Assembly (NCBI RefSeq): GCF_026248685.1
Contig: NZ_CP111036.1
Span: 2,108,001-2,172,000 of the forward strand
DNA: 64,000 nt
Direction of reading: 5' to 3'
Origin: Haladaptatus caseinilyticus
GTDB lineage: Archaea; Halobacteriota; Halobacteria; Halobacteriales; Haladaptataceae
Of this stretch, positions 35,337-42,860 are shown one piece after another. Within the stretch, counting starts at the first letter, position 1, and each line of letters starts with the position of its first letter. The notes below the pieces were generated by a model. It searched no databases. It saw only the letters and a program-made list of their open reading frames with translations, and had not been told where the DNA came from. The translations under genes were made by a program, and so were the position numbers.

Positions 35337-35791
35337 TGCCGACCGACTCGTCACGTCCCACACACCCGGCGCTCTTTCTCGACGTGATGCTGGGGAAGCT
35401 GACGACCTACCTCCGAATGTGTGGTTACGATACCGCGTACGCGCTCGATAGCGGTATCGAGGACGACGACGAAATCCTCGAACTCGCGAGGAACGAGGGT
35501 CGAACCCTCGTGACACGGGACGTGCGACTTTCGGAACGTGCGGAGGATGCGATCCTATTGGAATCGCTCGCCGTGACTGACCAACTGCGAGAACTCACGG
35601 AGTGGGGATTCGACCTGTCGCTGACGGTACCCGTCCGATGTTCTTCGTGCAATGGTCGATTGATTCGAGATGACGACTCGCCCGAACATGCACCGGATGG
35701 GAAACGGATGTGGCGGTGTGTGGATTGTGGAAAACAGTTTTGGAGAGGAAGCCACTGGGCGTCGGTCGAGCGAACGCTCGCCGACCTGTAA
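35336..35791 (+). CDS. Mut7-C RNase domain protein with zinc ribbon
   Basis: The 151-residue protein has the Mut7-C PIN-like fold: LFLDVMLGKLTTYLRMCGYDT, the acidic DDDEILELARNEGRTLVTRD and a C-terminal zinc ribbon with CSSC and CVDCGKQFWRGSHW. Such proteins are predicted RNases or nucleic-acid processing factors. Start ATG shares its A with the polX stop (TGATG). Codon use and acidity match the neighbours. Confidence 0.9.
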   Translation: MPTDSSRPTHPALFLDVMLGKLTTYLRMCGYDTAYALDSGIEDDDEILELARNEGRTLVTRDVRLSERAEDAILLESLAVTDQLRELTEWGFDLSLTVPVRCSSCNGRLIRDDDSPEHAPDGKRMWRCVDCGKQFWRGSHWASVERTLADL

Positions 35792-35802
35792 AAAGGGAAC
35801 GA

Positions 35803-36612
35803 TCAGAGATTGGACCGCCACTCGTCACAGGCATTCATGTCGGTCATTCGCTGCTGGTGGAGGCCACAGTAGGGCGTCATTCCGTCGTCGGTGCGGGCGT
35901 AATCGAAGTGAGCGCAGTTGCCACAGTAGGTGTCGGTCGGATGGTCGGGATCCGTGGGTGCCGTCGTCACTCGTGCGGGTTTCGAATCCGCGGGCGACGC
36001 GATACCGTTCGTCGTCGCGCCGCCGTCGCTCACGGTATCCATGCTTCCCCCCGTTTGGTCGCCGAAGACGCCGATACTGCCGAACCCACGCTGGCGCTCG
36101 ACCTCCACGATTTTCATCTCACCTTTGCGTGTCACTTCCATCGTGACGGTTCCGCCGGGGTCGTTACGCGTTTTGAAGTTCACGATGGCGACGAACAGAC
36201 AACAAAACGTCGTGATGAGGCCGACGAAGTACACCGCGACGACCGGAAGGGTGAGTCGGTCACCGTATTCCAGCCAGTGGCGGGGATACGCGTACGAGAA
36301 CATTGCGACGCCGAGAACGGAGATGCTCGAACCGATGGCGACTGCCGCACGGATGCGGTTGCTGGTCGCCTGGAGGACGGTGAAAATGCCGACGAATACC
36401 GCCGGAACGCCCAATCCGGCGGTGATTCCAGCGAGTTTTCGGGAACCCCATTTGTCGAGTCCGACCGACGCGAAAAGGTCGGTCGTCGCCGCGAGAATCC
36501 CGACGACAACGAGCAGTGACCCGGCGAGGAAGAGGCCGACGCCGAGGGAGAGGCGTCGCGGGCGCTTTTTGACACCGTCACGCCCTTGGTATGTTTCCCC
36601 GAGGATTGTCAT
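35803..36612 (-). CDS. Four-helix membrane protein with C-terminal Cys/His domain, DUF7139-like
   Basis: The 269-residue product has an N-terminal basic stretch, four membrane helices (about 24-46, 60-80, 90-108 and 123-145), a linker with a FGDQTGG-like segment, and a soluble C-terminal Cys-rich unit: CGNCAHFDYAR, YCGLHQQRM and NACDEW, which probably binds zinc. It is a conserved haloarchaeal family as far as I can recall. The function is unknown. It is convergent with the Mut7-C gene with an 11-base gap. Confidence 0.75.
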   Translation of the reverse strand: MTILGETYQGRDGVKKRPRRLSLGVGLFLAGSLLVVVGILAATTDLFASVGLDKWGSRKLAGITAGLGVPAVFVGIFTVLQATSNRIRAAVAIGSSISVLGVAMFSYAYPRHWLEYGDRLTLPVVAVYFVGLITTFCCLFVAIVNFKTRNDPGGTVTMEVTRKGEMKIVEVERQRGFGSIGVFGDQTGGSMDTVSDGGATTNGIASPADSKPARVTTAPTDPDHPTDTYCGNCAHFDYARTDDGMTPYCGLHQQRMTDMNACDEWRSNL

Positions 36613-37074
36613 ATGTCCGTCATTGGACCCCTCCTACAAAACTACTGCGTCAGACGAGTATCATCTGTATGATCGTTTTGGACGAAATATGGTGAAAATG
36701 GGGTGAGAGGGTCAGGATGCTATTTGTCACTGTTCTATTTTTTCGATAGATCGGCGACCACCAACGGTGAAGAAGCATGCCGAACGATGACCGGTTCTCT
36801 TATTTTTAACATTTTCTGGATGCTCGCAGTCCACCGCGAGCGACGACGGAGGAGCGGGCCGACGACCGAGCGTCGCGTAGTTCTCGTGAACGAAGTGAAC
36901 GAGAGCAGGGAAGTGCTTGCCCCTCCCGTGTGAGTAGGACCGTCTTCCGGTGTCTTCGGTCGAACTTTGCCAGGGTGGCGAACGCGACAGCGTGATTCGC
37001 GCTGACACTACCGCTCGACCGTCGCAAAAGGTCGTGTCGAAAAGCATAATCCCCACGCTGCCAAACGCCCCGGT
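36613..37074. other. 462-base gene-free stretch between divergent genes
   Basis: This stretch lies between the divergent membrane protein and DUF5789 genes. It is AT-rich near 36640-36830, with a T-run (ATTTTTTCG at 36739-36747) and a TTATTTTTAACATTTT segment, and then becomes GC-rich. It includes the hairpin repeat at 36880-36905. Frames on either strand are short or Arg/Ser-rich and unconvincing. Confidence 0.5.
36880..36905 (+). repeat. CTCG...CGAG hairpin repeat, copy A
   Basis: Left arm CTCGTGAAC (36883-36891), triloop GAA (36892-36894) and right arm GTGAACGAG (36895-36903) form a hairpin with seven Watson-Crick pairs and a symmetric tandem G-A/A-G mismatch. A 26-base segment is 22/26 identical to copy B at 53966-53991. 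It lies in a gene-free stretch. Confidence 0.55.
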
Positions 37075-37365
37075 ATGGCTGACGACAACGAGGACGAAAG
37101 TCCCGCCGTCGAACTCGGTGACCGTGATCCGGTCGAGGGTGTTCCGGTCGCACGCATCTCTTCCCGACTATACTGGCCCGTTCAGAAGAGCGAAATCGTT
37201 CGAAAGGAAGGCGACGAAACGATTCGAACCCCCGACGGCCCACGGACGCTCGCAGACGTCCTCGCGGACGTGGACGAGACGTACTTCCAGTCCGAACACG
37301 AATTTATGGCAAACGTCCGAGAAACCATCGGCACCGGCCCGGTTCCAACCGCGAACGATTCGTGA
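37075..37365 (+). CDS. Small acidic protein, DUF5789-like
   Basis: The 96-residue product has a very acidic start, then the conserved core VEGVPVARISSRLYWP, a VRKEGDETIRTPDGPRTL segment and a final LADVDETYFQSEHEFMANVR. I recognise this as a conserved haloarchaeal family; its function is not known. It overlaps the next gene by four bases (GTGA). Confidence 0.8.
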   Translation: MADDNEDESPAVELGDRDPVEGVPVARISSRLYWPVQKSEIVRKEGDETIRTPDGPRTLADVLADVDETYFQSEHEFMANVRETIGTGPVPTANDS

Positions 37366-38048
37366 GCGTTACTCGGTCGATCGAGGAGCGGACGTTCGGA
37401 TTGACGTGGGTACAGCTATCGCTTTTGGTCGGTGCACTGTTGACGGTCGCGTGGTCGTGGTGGACGGTTCCGGCCGAGGATCTAAACGCACGACTCGTAC
37501 GAGACGTAACGCTGTACATCGCCATTCCTGGCCTGTTGGCGGTCACCCACGGACGGCATCTCGGCTATCGAGTGGACCGTCACGCGATTCGAAACAGCCT
37601 CATTTTGGCCGCATTCGTGATTCCATTCTACGTCGTCGGGTCGTCGCTTCCTTCCATTCGCACGTACTATCCGATGTGGAGTACGTCGCCCGCACTCGGG
37701 AGCTTTCTGCCGCACGCGATAAAGCAGTTCATCGTGGTGCTTGCCGCCGAAACGTACTACCGAGGATTACTCTGTGTCGGCGTTCGAAAGATCGGCTTCA
37801 AAAGCGTGTTCATCAGTCCGATTATCTATGCGTTCCACCACCTCGGAAAACCACCGATAGAACTCATGCTTTCGGGACCGACCGACGTGCTGTTTGGTGC
37901 GGCGGATTACGACTGTAACTCGCTTCTCCCATCGGTCGTCGCGCACGGACTTGGACTCATCATGCTCGACTGGTTGGTGCTCCACGGCCCACTGATTCGA
38001 CCGGAGACGGTACTCAACTGGCTATCGTGGCTTCCGATTCCGCTGTAA
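37362..38048 (+). CDS. CPBP-like membrane protein with altered protease motif
   Basis: The 228-residue protein starts with GTG 37362 and has about six to seven helices. It resembles the CPBP/Abi intramembrane endopeptidase family: motif 1 reads AAETYYRGLL, where the usual EExxxR is AExxxR; motif 2 is in YAFHHLG; motif 3 His in VVAHGLG lacks the Asn/Asp four residues on. If these alignments are right, the protein may be inactive or use a single Glu. It is translationally coupled to DUF5789. Confidence 0.7.
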   Translation: MSVTRSIEERTFGLTWVQLSLLVGALLTVAWSWWTVPAEDLNARLVRDVTLYIAIPGLLAVTHGRHLGYRVDRHAIRNSLILAAFVIPFYVVGSSLPSIRTYYPMWSTSPALGSFLPHAIKQFIVVLAAETYYRGLLCVGVRKIGFKSVFISPIIYAFHHLGKPPIELMLSGPTDVLFGAADYDCNSLLPSVVAHGLGLIMLDWLVLHGPLIRPETVLNWLSWLPIPL

Positions 38049-38119
38049 CGGCGGTCGAGCGGGAACCCCTGCTCACCCGGAAGTTTAAATCGGATGCCGG
38101 AACCAGTATCCGATGAACG

Positions 38120-39097
38120 ATGTTCCAGATGGTCGAGTGGGTCGAGGACGACGTGCCCCCGATGGCCGCGCTCGCCATCGCTATCGTCGCCGTGAGCACG
38201 AGTGCGATTCTCATCGAACTGAGTAGCGCGCCGAGCATCATCAAGGCGTTCTACCGGGTACTTTTCACGACGCTCCTGCTCGCTCCGCTCGCCGTCACGC
38301 GCTATCGGGACGACCTCAACACCTTCTCGCGGCGCGATTTTTTCGTCGCCATTATCACTGGCGGTGCACTCGCGGCCCACTTCGTCGCGTGGTTCGAAAG
38401 CTTGGAGTGGACGACCGTGGCCGCCTCGGTGACGCTCGTACAGTCACAACCTCTGTTCGTCGCGTTCGGGGCGTGGGCACTGCTCGACGAGCGCGTCACT
38501 CGGCGAACCGTGATCGGGATTTTCATCGCACTGGTAGGAATGATTGCGATGTCGTTTGGCGGCCTCCTCTCCGGAAACGTCGTTGCCGGACAGCGACCCC
38601 TCTACGGAAATGGATTGGCCGTCATCGGAGCAATCGCTGCCGCTGGTTACGTGCTTGCTGGGCGGTCTCTTCGCCAACGCGTTTCGCTAGTCCCGTACGT
38701 GACCGTCGTGTACGGTGTCTGTACCGCCGTCCTGTTCGTCATTGCCCTAACGAGTGACGCAACCATCGCGCTGACCGCCTATCAGCCGACCGAGTGGCTG
38801 CTGTTCCTCGGGATGGCTGTGGGACCGGGGATCTTCGGTCATACGGTCATCAACTGGGTGTTGAAATACGTCGAATCGAGCGTCGTCAGCGTCTCACTCC
38901 TCGGCGAACCCGTCGGAAGTACCTTACTCGCGCTTTTTTTACTCGCCGAAATCCCGGGCATTGCGACAGTTCTGGGTGGGCTCGTCGTCCTCGGCGGCAT
39001 CTACGTGACATCGACCGCGAACGGATCGACGACTGACGAGACTGACAAATCCGAACCGGTGGAGCAGTCGAAGCAGTCGGAGCACTCCGGTCAGTAG
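38120..39097 (+). CDS. EamA/DMT family transporter
   Basis: The 325-residue protein has ten membrane helices in two EamA repeats (about 17-145 and 165-300). Motif-like segments are SSAPSIIKAFYRVL in the first half and YVESSVVSVSLLGEPVGSTLLA in the second. Family members export metabolites or amino acids. The tail is rich in Ser/Glu/Gln. The start could also be ATG 38129 or the Met before the first helix. Its end overlaps the end of queC by seven bases. Confidence 0.88.
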   Translation: MFQMVEWVEDDVPPMAALAIAIVAVSTSAILIELSSAPSIIKAFYRVLFTTLLLAPLAVTRYRDDLNTFSRRDFFVAIITGGALAAHFVAWFESLEWTTVAASVTLVQSQPLFVAFGAWALLDERVTRRTVIGIFIALVGMIAMSFGGLLSGNVVAGQRPLYGNGLAVIGAIAAAGYVLAGRSLRQRVSLVPYVTVVYGVCTAVLFVIALTSDATIALTAYQPTEWLLFLGMAVGPGIFGHTVINWVLKYVESSVVSVSLLGEPVGSTLLALFLLAEIPGIATVLGGLVVLGGIYVTSTANGSTTDETDKSEPVEQSKQSEHSGQ

Positions 39098-39816
39098 TCG
39101 GGGCGCTCTTCGTAATCGATGGGGTCACGGACATCGATATTGTGGAACGCCTGTAAGCGATAGGCACAGGCATCACAGGTTCCGCAGGCCGGTTCTTCCT
39201 CCCGATAGCAACTCCACGTGTGTTCGTAGGGAACGTCGAGTTTGACTCCCCGTTCGGCGATATCGGTCTTACTCCATTCGACGAACGGCGCGACGAGTTC
39301 GATATCCGTCTCGTCCTTCGTTCCCACATCTACGACCCGCTGAAATGCCTCGAAAAACGCCGGTCTGCAGTCGGGATAGCCGGAGAAATCCTCGCTGTGA
39401 GCGCCGATAAAGACGGCAGCACAGTCGTTCGCCTCCGCACAGGAGACTGCCATCGAGAGAAGGTTCGCGTTCCGAAACGGGACGTAGGTGTCCGGTACGT
39501 CATCGCTTTCCAAATCCGCGTCCTCCACGCTCATCCCGTCATCTGTCAGACTCGACCCGCCGATCGTCGCGAGGTGGCTCGTTTCGACGTGAAGGAATTC
39601 GGCCCCGAGTTCGTCCGCCTGCTGTTTTGCACAGTCGTACTCTTTGCCTTCGGTTCGCTGGCCGTAGGAGGTGTGCATGAAGTATGGCTCGAACCCTCGG
39701 TCGCGGGCTTCGTAGGCCGCGGTTGCGCTGTCCATCCCGCCGGAGGCAAGAATGACGGCCCGTTTCGTGGTCGATGCGCTGGTACTGGTTTCCGTGTCTG
39801 TCGTATTTCGTGTCAT
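39091..39816 (-). CDS. queC: 7-cyano-7-deazaguanine synthase QueC
   Basis: The 241-residue enzyme makes preQ0 from CDG, using ATP and ammonia; in archaea preQ0 is put into tRNA and becomes archaeosine. The PP-loop is LASGGMDS (about 23-30) and the zinc-binding Cys set near the C terminus is CYREEEPACGTCDAC. The ATG at 39816 is preferred to a GTG two codons upstream. It lies 19 bases after queE and is the last gene of the queDEC unit. A Thr/Ser-rich N-terminal tail of about 15 residues is typical of haloarchaea. Confidence 0.95.
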   Translation of the reverse strand: MTRNTTDTETSTSASTTKRAVILASGGMDSATAAYEARDRGFEPYFMHTSYGQRTEGKEYDCAKQQADELGAEFLHVETSHLATIGGSSLTDDGMSVEDADLESDDVPDTYVPFRNANLLSMAVSCAEANDCAAVFIGAHSEDFSGYPDCRPAFFEAFQRVVDVGTKDETDIELVAPFVEWSKTDIAERGVKLDVPYEHTWSCYREEEPACGTCDACAYRLQAFHNIDVRDPIDYEERPDY

Positions 39817-39835
39817 AGTCACTTCGTCTGAAAAC

Positions 39836-40624
39836 TCACGTCCCCGGTGCGTCGTTCCACAAATCGACGTGCAGTCGCGGGGTATACCGGTAACCGGACT
39901 TCATCGCGAGTTCCGCGACTCGTTCGCGTGTTTCGTCCAATCCATCACGGGTTGCCCCTTCTGGCATGAGGAGCACGTCGGTGTCGTGAATGGGGACTTC
40001 GGCGGCGTCACGAACGTCCGCGACGAGCGTTTTGATCTCCTTCATGTCGGACTCGTCCGTGACGACGAACTTCAGTTGCGTCTCGTAGTTGTTTACGAAC
40101 GTCGCCAGTGTATCGATATCGATTCGTCGTTCTTCGTGACGCTCCGCCCATTCACCCTCACCTTTCGGGTCGCGTTCGGCGGTCGGCGTCGAGGAAGCGA
40201 GCTTCGGGCTGATACTCGCCAGATCGATGGCCGTGTCGGTGAAAATCGTCCCGTTCGTTTCGACAGTCGTGTGATATCCGGCGTTCGAGAGGCGTTCGAG
40301 CAGGTGGCTCACGTCGTCGTGAACCAACGGCTCCCCGCCCGTGACGACGACGTGATTCGCGTCGGAGGATTCTACCTCGTCGATGATTTCCGAGAGCGTC
40401 ATCCCGGCGTGCGTCGGCTCCCACGAGGTATGATAGGAGTCGCAGAACCAACACCGGAGGTTACAGCCACTCGTTCGAATGAACACGCTCGGCGTCCCGG
40501 CGAGCTTGCCCTCCCCCTGAAGCGAGTAGAACAACTCGTTGATGGGAAGCGTACGTGCGTCGGTGTTCGTGTCTTCCTCCATGTTAGCGCTCGTCTCCGT
40601 CTTTGCGTCGGCGTTCACCGGCAT
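39836..40624 (-). CDS. queE: 7-carboxy-7-deazaguanine synthase QueE
   Basis: The 262-residue radical SAM enzyme forms CDG from carboxytetrahydropterin. The [4Fe-4S] motif is CNLRCWFCDS (C-x3-C-x2-C), preceded by YSLQGEGKLAGTPSVFIR, the family opening. A GGEP motif (VTGGEPLVH) for SAM binding follows. A start at ATG 40582 would remove 14 non-conserved residues and is an alternative; the longer one lies two bases from the queD stop. It is between queD and queC. Confidence 0.95.
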   Translation of the reverse strand: MPVNADAKTETSANMEEDTNTDARTLPINELFYSLQGEGKLAGTPSVFIRTSGCNLRCWFCDSYHTSWEPTHAGMTLSEIIDEVESSDANHVVVTGGEPLVHDDVSHLLERLSNAGYHTTVETNGTIFTDTAIDLASISPKLASSTPTAERDPKGEGEWAERHEERRIDIDTLATFVNNYETQLKFVVTDESDMKEIKTLVADVRDAAEVPIHDTDVLLMPEGATRDGLDETRERVAELAMKSGYRYTPRLHVDLWNDAPGT

Positions 40625-40626
40625 GC

Positions 40627-41064
40627 TTACACCGGACCGCCGCAGAGTTCGGCGGTTTCGCTAACTGCAACCGAAATATCGGAGACGGTGTCCGGAAGTT
40701 CCTCGCTGAGACGGCGTTCGAGAACGAGGCTCATGACTTCCGCCGTCGGCGGGGAGTCGAACACGACGACGGCATCCGAATCGCCGCTCGTCTCGAAGGC
40801 GTCGATGAGCGGGTCGCCGCCCTCCAGGAGGAACCGATGATCCCACTCGGATATTACCGCAGTAACCTCCCCCTTGTCCACGACCCATCCTTCCTCGGTG
40901 AGTTCGCCGACGAGCGTCACCTCGATTTCGTAGTTGTGGCCGTGCGGCCGGCTACATTTCCCATCGTGATGGAGCAGTCGATGGCCGGTGCTGATACGAA
41001 TCGGTCGGTCACGCCCGATGTGGAGGGTTCGCTTCGGAGATGATTCCGATACAGACTCAGGCAT
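40627..41064 (-). CDS. queD: 6-carboxytetrahydropterin synthase QueD
   Basis: The 145-residue enzyme of the PTPS family starts the archaeosine/queuosine pathway from dihydroneopterin triphosphate. Zinc ligands are visible in STGHRLLHHDGKCSRPHGHNYEI with the catalytic Cys in the same region. The WDHRFLLEG and PPTAEVMSLVL segments are family features. It starts the queDEC operon, with a leaderless promoter just upstream. Confidence 0.95.
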   Translation of the reverse strand: MPESVSESSPKRTLHIGRDRPIRISTGHRLLHHDGKCSRPHGHNYEIEVTLVGELTEEGWVVDKGEVTAVISEWDHRFLLEGGDPLIDAFETSGDSDAVVVFDSPPTAEVMSLVLERRLSEELPDTVSDISVAVSETAELCGGPV

Positions 41065-41083
41065 ATTCGAAGATTATCGAGAG

Positions 41084-41092
41084 AATACTTAA
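41084..41092 (-). promoter_or_regulatory. TATA box of the queDEC operon
   Basis: On the minus strand the sequence reads TTAAGTATT, centred about 24 bases before the queD ATG (41064). This fits a leaderless start and shows that queD does not depend on transcription from the tRNA gene upstream. Confidence 0.55.
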
Positions 41093-41119
41093 GCTGTGTC
41101 ACTCCGCGCCGGTCGATGG

Positions 41120-41224
41120 CTACAGCAGCCGGCGCAAGAGTCGCAGCGGGAGGGTAATGATTGCGATCACGACGTTGATGATCGAGCGCAGTACGGAACG
41201 GATGGGTGTGAGTATCGACAGCAT
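41120..41224 (-). CDS. 34-residue Arg-rich membrane micropeptide upstream of queD
   Basis: An ATG at 41224 opens a 34-codon frame beginning MLSILTPIRSVLRS and followed by a 10-residue Ile/Val-rich core and a PLRLLRRLL end. It is strongly hydrophobic with five well spaced arginines, as in small membrane-associated peptides, and ends 55 bases before queD. It lies between the tRNA-Glu gene and queD on the same strand. There is no proof of expression; the coherent composition argues against chance. Confidence 0.4.
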   Translation of the reverse strand: MLSILTPIRSVLRSIINVVIAIITLPLRLLRRLL

Positions 41225-41319
41225 GGCTTCGAATTTAGGTGGGAGAAAGCTGTTCGTTATGGTTGCACATGCAAGCTTGGCTGGAACACCATCGCTTTCG
41301 AAATCGCGTTCGTGAGACG

Positions 41320-41341
41320 TACTCCGTCAGGGATTCGAACC
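41320..41341 (-). repeat. Partial copy of the tRNA-Glu 3' end (attachment-site-like)
   Basis: On the minus strand this 22-base segment, from GGTTCGAATCCC to GACGGAGTA, matches the 3' end of the tRNA-Glu gene (41431-41452) at 20 of 22 positions in the same orientation, 111 bases away. Similarity starts inside the T arm: the partner strand of the T stem does not match, so this is not a decayed whole tRNA. Such a partial duplicate is what a tRNA-targeting integrative element leaves behind. Confidence 0.55.
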
Positions 41342-41356
41342 ACCTGAAGACGCTTC

Positions 41357-41371
41357 CTCGCCTTCGGCGAG
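41357..41371 (-). repeat. Perfect GAA-triloop hairpin in the tRNA-downstream region
   Basis: On the minus strand CTCGCC, GAA and GGCGAG form a perfect 6-pair stem closing a GAA triloop. It lies between the tRNA gene and the duplicated 3' end and resembles the other CTCG...CGAG hairpins in the window. It could terminate or process the tRNA transcript. Confidence 0.45.
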
Positions 41372-41430
41372 ACTGCCTCTTTCGTACTTCAAATCCCAGA
41401 GCGTCCGCTTTTCCGAATGAAATGAGGAAA

Positions 41431-41505
41431 TGCTCCGTCAGGGATTTGAACCCTGGTCCTTGCCGTGAGAGGGCAAGATGATTGGCCGGACTACACCAAC
41501 GGAGC
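41431..41505 (-). tRNA. tRNA-Glu (anticodon CTC)
   Basis: On the minus strand the 75-base sequence folds as a complete tRNA. The acceptor stem is GCTCCGT with ACGGAGC and a discriminator A; the anticodon stem TTGCC/GGCAA closes the loop CTCTCAC with anticodon CTC; the T stem CAGGG/CCCTG closes TTCAAAT. CCA is not encoded. No intron is present. It is 367 bases upstream of queD. Confidence 0.95.
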
Positions 41506-41633
41506 GCATTCTTGAGTAATCGCACGGACCGTTTAACAGTTGTGTTTTGGGGACGCTGTGGCCCGGTGTGGCACATTCAGCAGTGCGAACACGCGCGGCT
41601 CACGAGCGCGATCATTCGTGGAAAAAGCGACAG

Positions 41634-42809
41634 TTATCGGTCGAGCGGCGACCCGGCGGCGTCCGGTTCGTGGCCGTCCAAACTGATGATGTTCTCGCGG
41701 CCGACTCGGAGTTTGCTGATCTCTCCCTCGTCTTCCATTTCTGAGAGGAGCATACTTACCTTGGATTTCGACCAACCGGTTTCCTCGACGATGTTTACCT
41801 GTTTCATCCGGCCGCCGTTCTCGCGGAGAAGCTTCTTCACGCGTGCTTCGTCGGTGAGCAGTTCCTCGTCACTCACGGCCGGCTTGGATGCGCCGGCGCT
41901 TGGTTCGGCCGGTGGCGAGCCACCCCCGCCACCACCGCTCGGCGTGCTTTGCCCGGACGTGAACGAGTCGAAGTTGCCCTGTCGCCACGCGAACACCGCG
42001 GCCAAGCCGATCAGCAGTACGACTGCCGCGATGAACAGCATCATCGGTGACTCGGCGTTCGGTTGTTGGCTACCGTCACCCGGAGGGTTACCACCGGCGC
42101 CCGTCGTCGGTGCGGCAGTCGGCGAACTGTGATTCGCCGGCAGGTGGAACGTAACCATCGGCTGTTGGTCGCTGAATTCGCGCTCTCCTTTCCACGAGAC
42201 CGAATCGCTCGTTGCGAGTTTTTCCCCCGAAACGATCCGTCCTTTGGTCGGTTTCGCGGATTTGAATCGCATTCCATCCGCCGGCTCGATGACGATGGAC
42301 TGTTGTTGTCCCAAATACAGACCTCCTTCGAACGTATCACCGATGGTCAAGGTGTTTCCTTTCCCGTACGCGAAACCGTCCCACCGGAACGACATCTCCA
42401 CGACACCACGCTGTGTATCGTCGGTGAGGCCGCCCCCACCGATGTACGCGCGCCGTGAGAAGTTCTCCGCACCCATCGCTCGCTTCGTTCTGTTGTTCGC
42501 CGTCGAGGTTAGCTCGACCGCGTTGTTTCTGAAATCCCGATACAGTTCGGTGTCAGAACTGTTGAACTGTTTTGCGAACTGCTCGAACTGCTGTCGTTCT
42601 TGTTTGGTTTCCAGTGACTTTTCGTAGTGAAACGTCCAGCGCGCAGATGCGTTATCGTAGACGAGAATGTGAAATTCGACATCATCAAACTCCTGGGAAG
42701 TGGTGATCGTTTGCGGAGTCGTCGGGGCATCGCTCTGAGTCATCCCGAGCGTCGGGAGTGACGCGATGAGCAACACCGTGATGAGGCCGACAGCCAGGAG
42801 CCGTCTCAT
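41634..42809 (-). CDS. Membrane-anchored winged-helix regulator with extracellular domain (DUF7345/DUF7343 type)
   Basis: The 391-residue protein has a signal peptide (about 1-24), an extracellular beta-rich domain (about 28-225), a low-complexity linker with Pro/Gly, a membrane helix (about 256-275), another Gly/Ser/Pro linker and a C-terminal winged-helix domain (about 317-375; VKKLLRENGGRMKQVNIVEETGWSKSKV region). This arrangement suggests a one-component sensor that passes an external cue to DNA or to a partner. It is a known haloarchaeal architecture, with no target known. ATG 42809 is preferred over 42815 because of the TATA box. Confidence 0.85.
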   Translation of the reverse strand: MRRLLAVGLITVLLIASLPTLGMTQSDAPTTPQTITTSQEFDDVEFHILVYDNASARWTFHYEKSLETKQERQQFEQFAKQFNSSDTELYRDFRNNAVELTSTANNRTKRAMGAENFSRRAYIGGGGLTDDTQRGVVEMSFRWDGFAYGKGNTLTIGDTFEGGLYLGQQQSIVIEPADGMRFKSAKPTKGRIVSGEKLATSDSVSWKGEREFSDQQPMVTFHLPANHSSPTAAPTTGAGGNPPGDGSQQPNAESPMMLFIAAVVLLIGLAAVFAWRQGNFDSFTSGQSTPSGGGGGGSPPAEPSAGASKPAVSDEELLTDEARVKKLLRENGGRMKQVNIVEETGWSKSKVSMLLSEMEDEGEISKLRVGRENIISLDGHEPDAAGSPLDR

Positions 42810-42830
42810 GTACATTATTCGTCCATGCCC

Positions 42831-42841
42831 GGATATAAAAG
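42831..42841 (-). promoter_or_regulatory. TATA box of the membrane HTH regulator (leaderless)
   Basis: The minus strand reads TCTTTTATATCC, centred 27 bases before ATG 42809. This places the transcript start at the ATG and supports that start codon. Confidence 0.6.
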
Positions 42842-42860
42842 ACCTTGTGACGTGCGCGCG

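Noticed and set aside
36703-36933. Plus-strand frame in the gene-free stretch before DUF5789
   Set aside because: It crosses the T-run and the hairpin repeat, has Arg-rich text and no family similarity.
41040-41315. Plus-strand frame opposite the queD upstream region
   Set aside because: Its text is Ser/Arg-rich with no start signal and it runs through the promoter of queD and the duplicated tRNA end.
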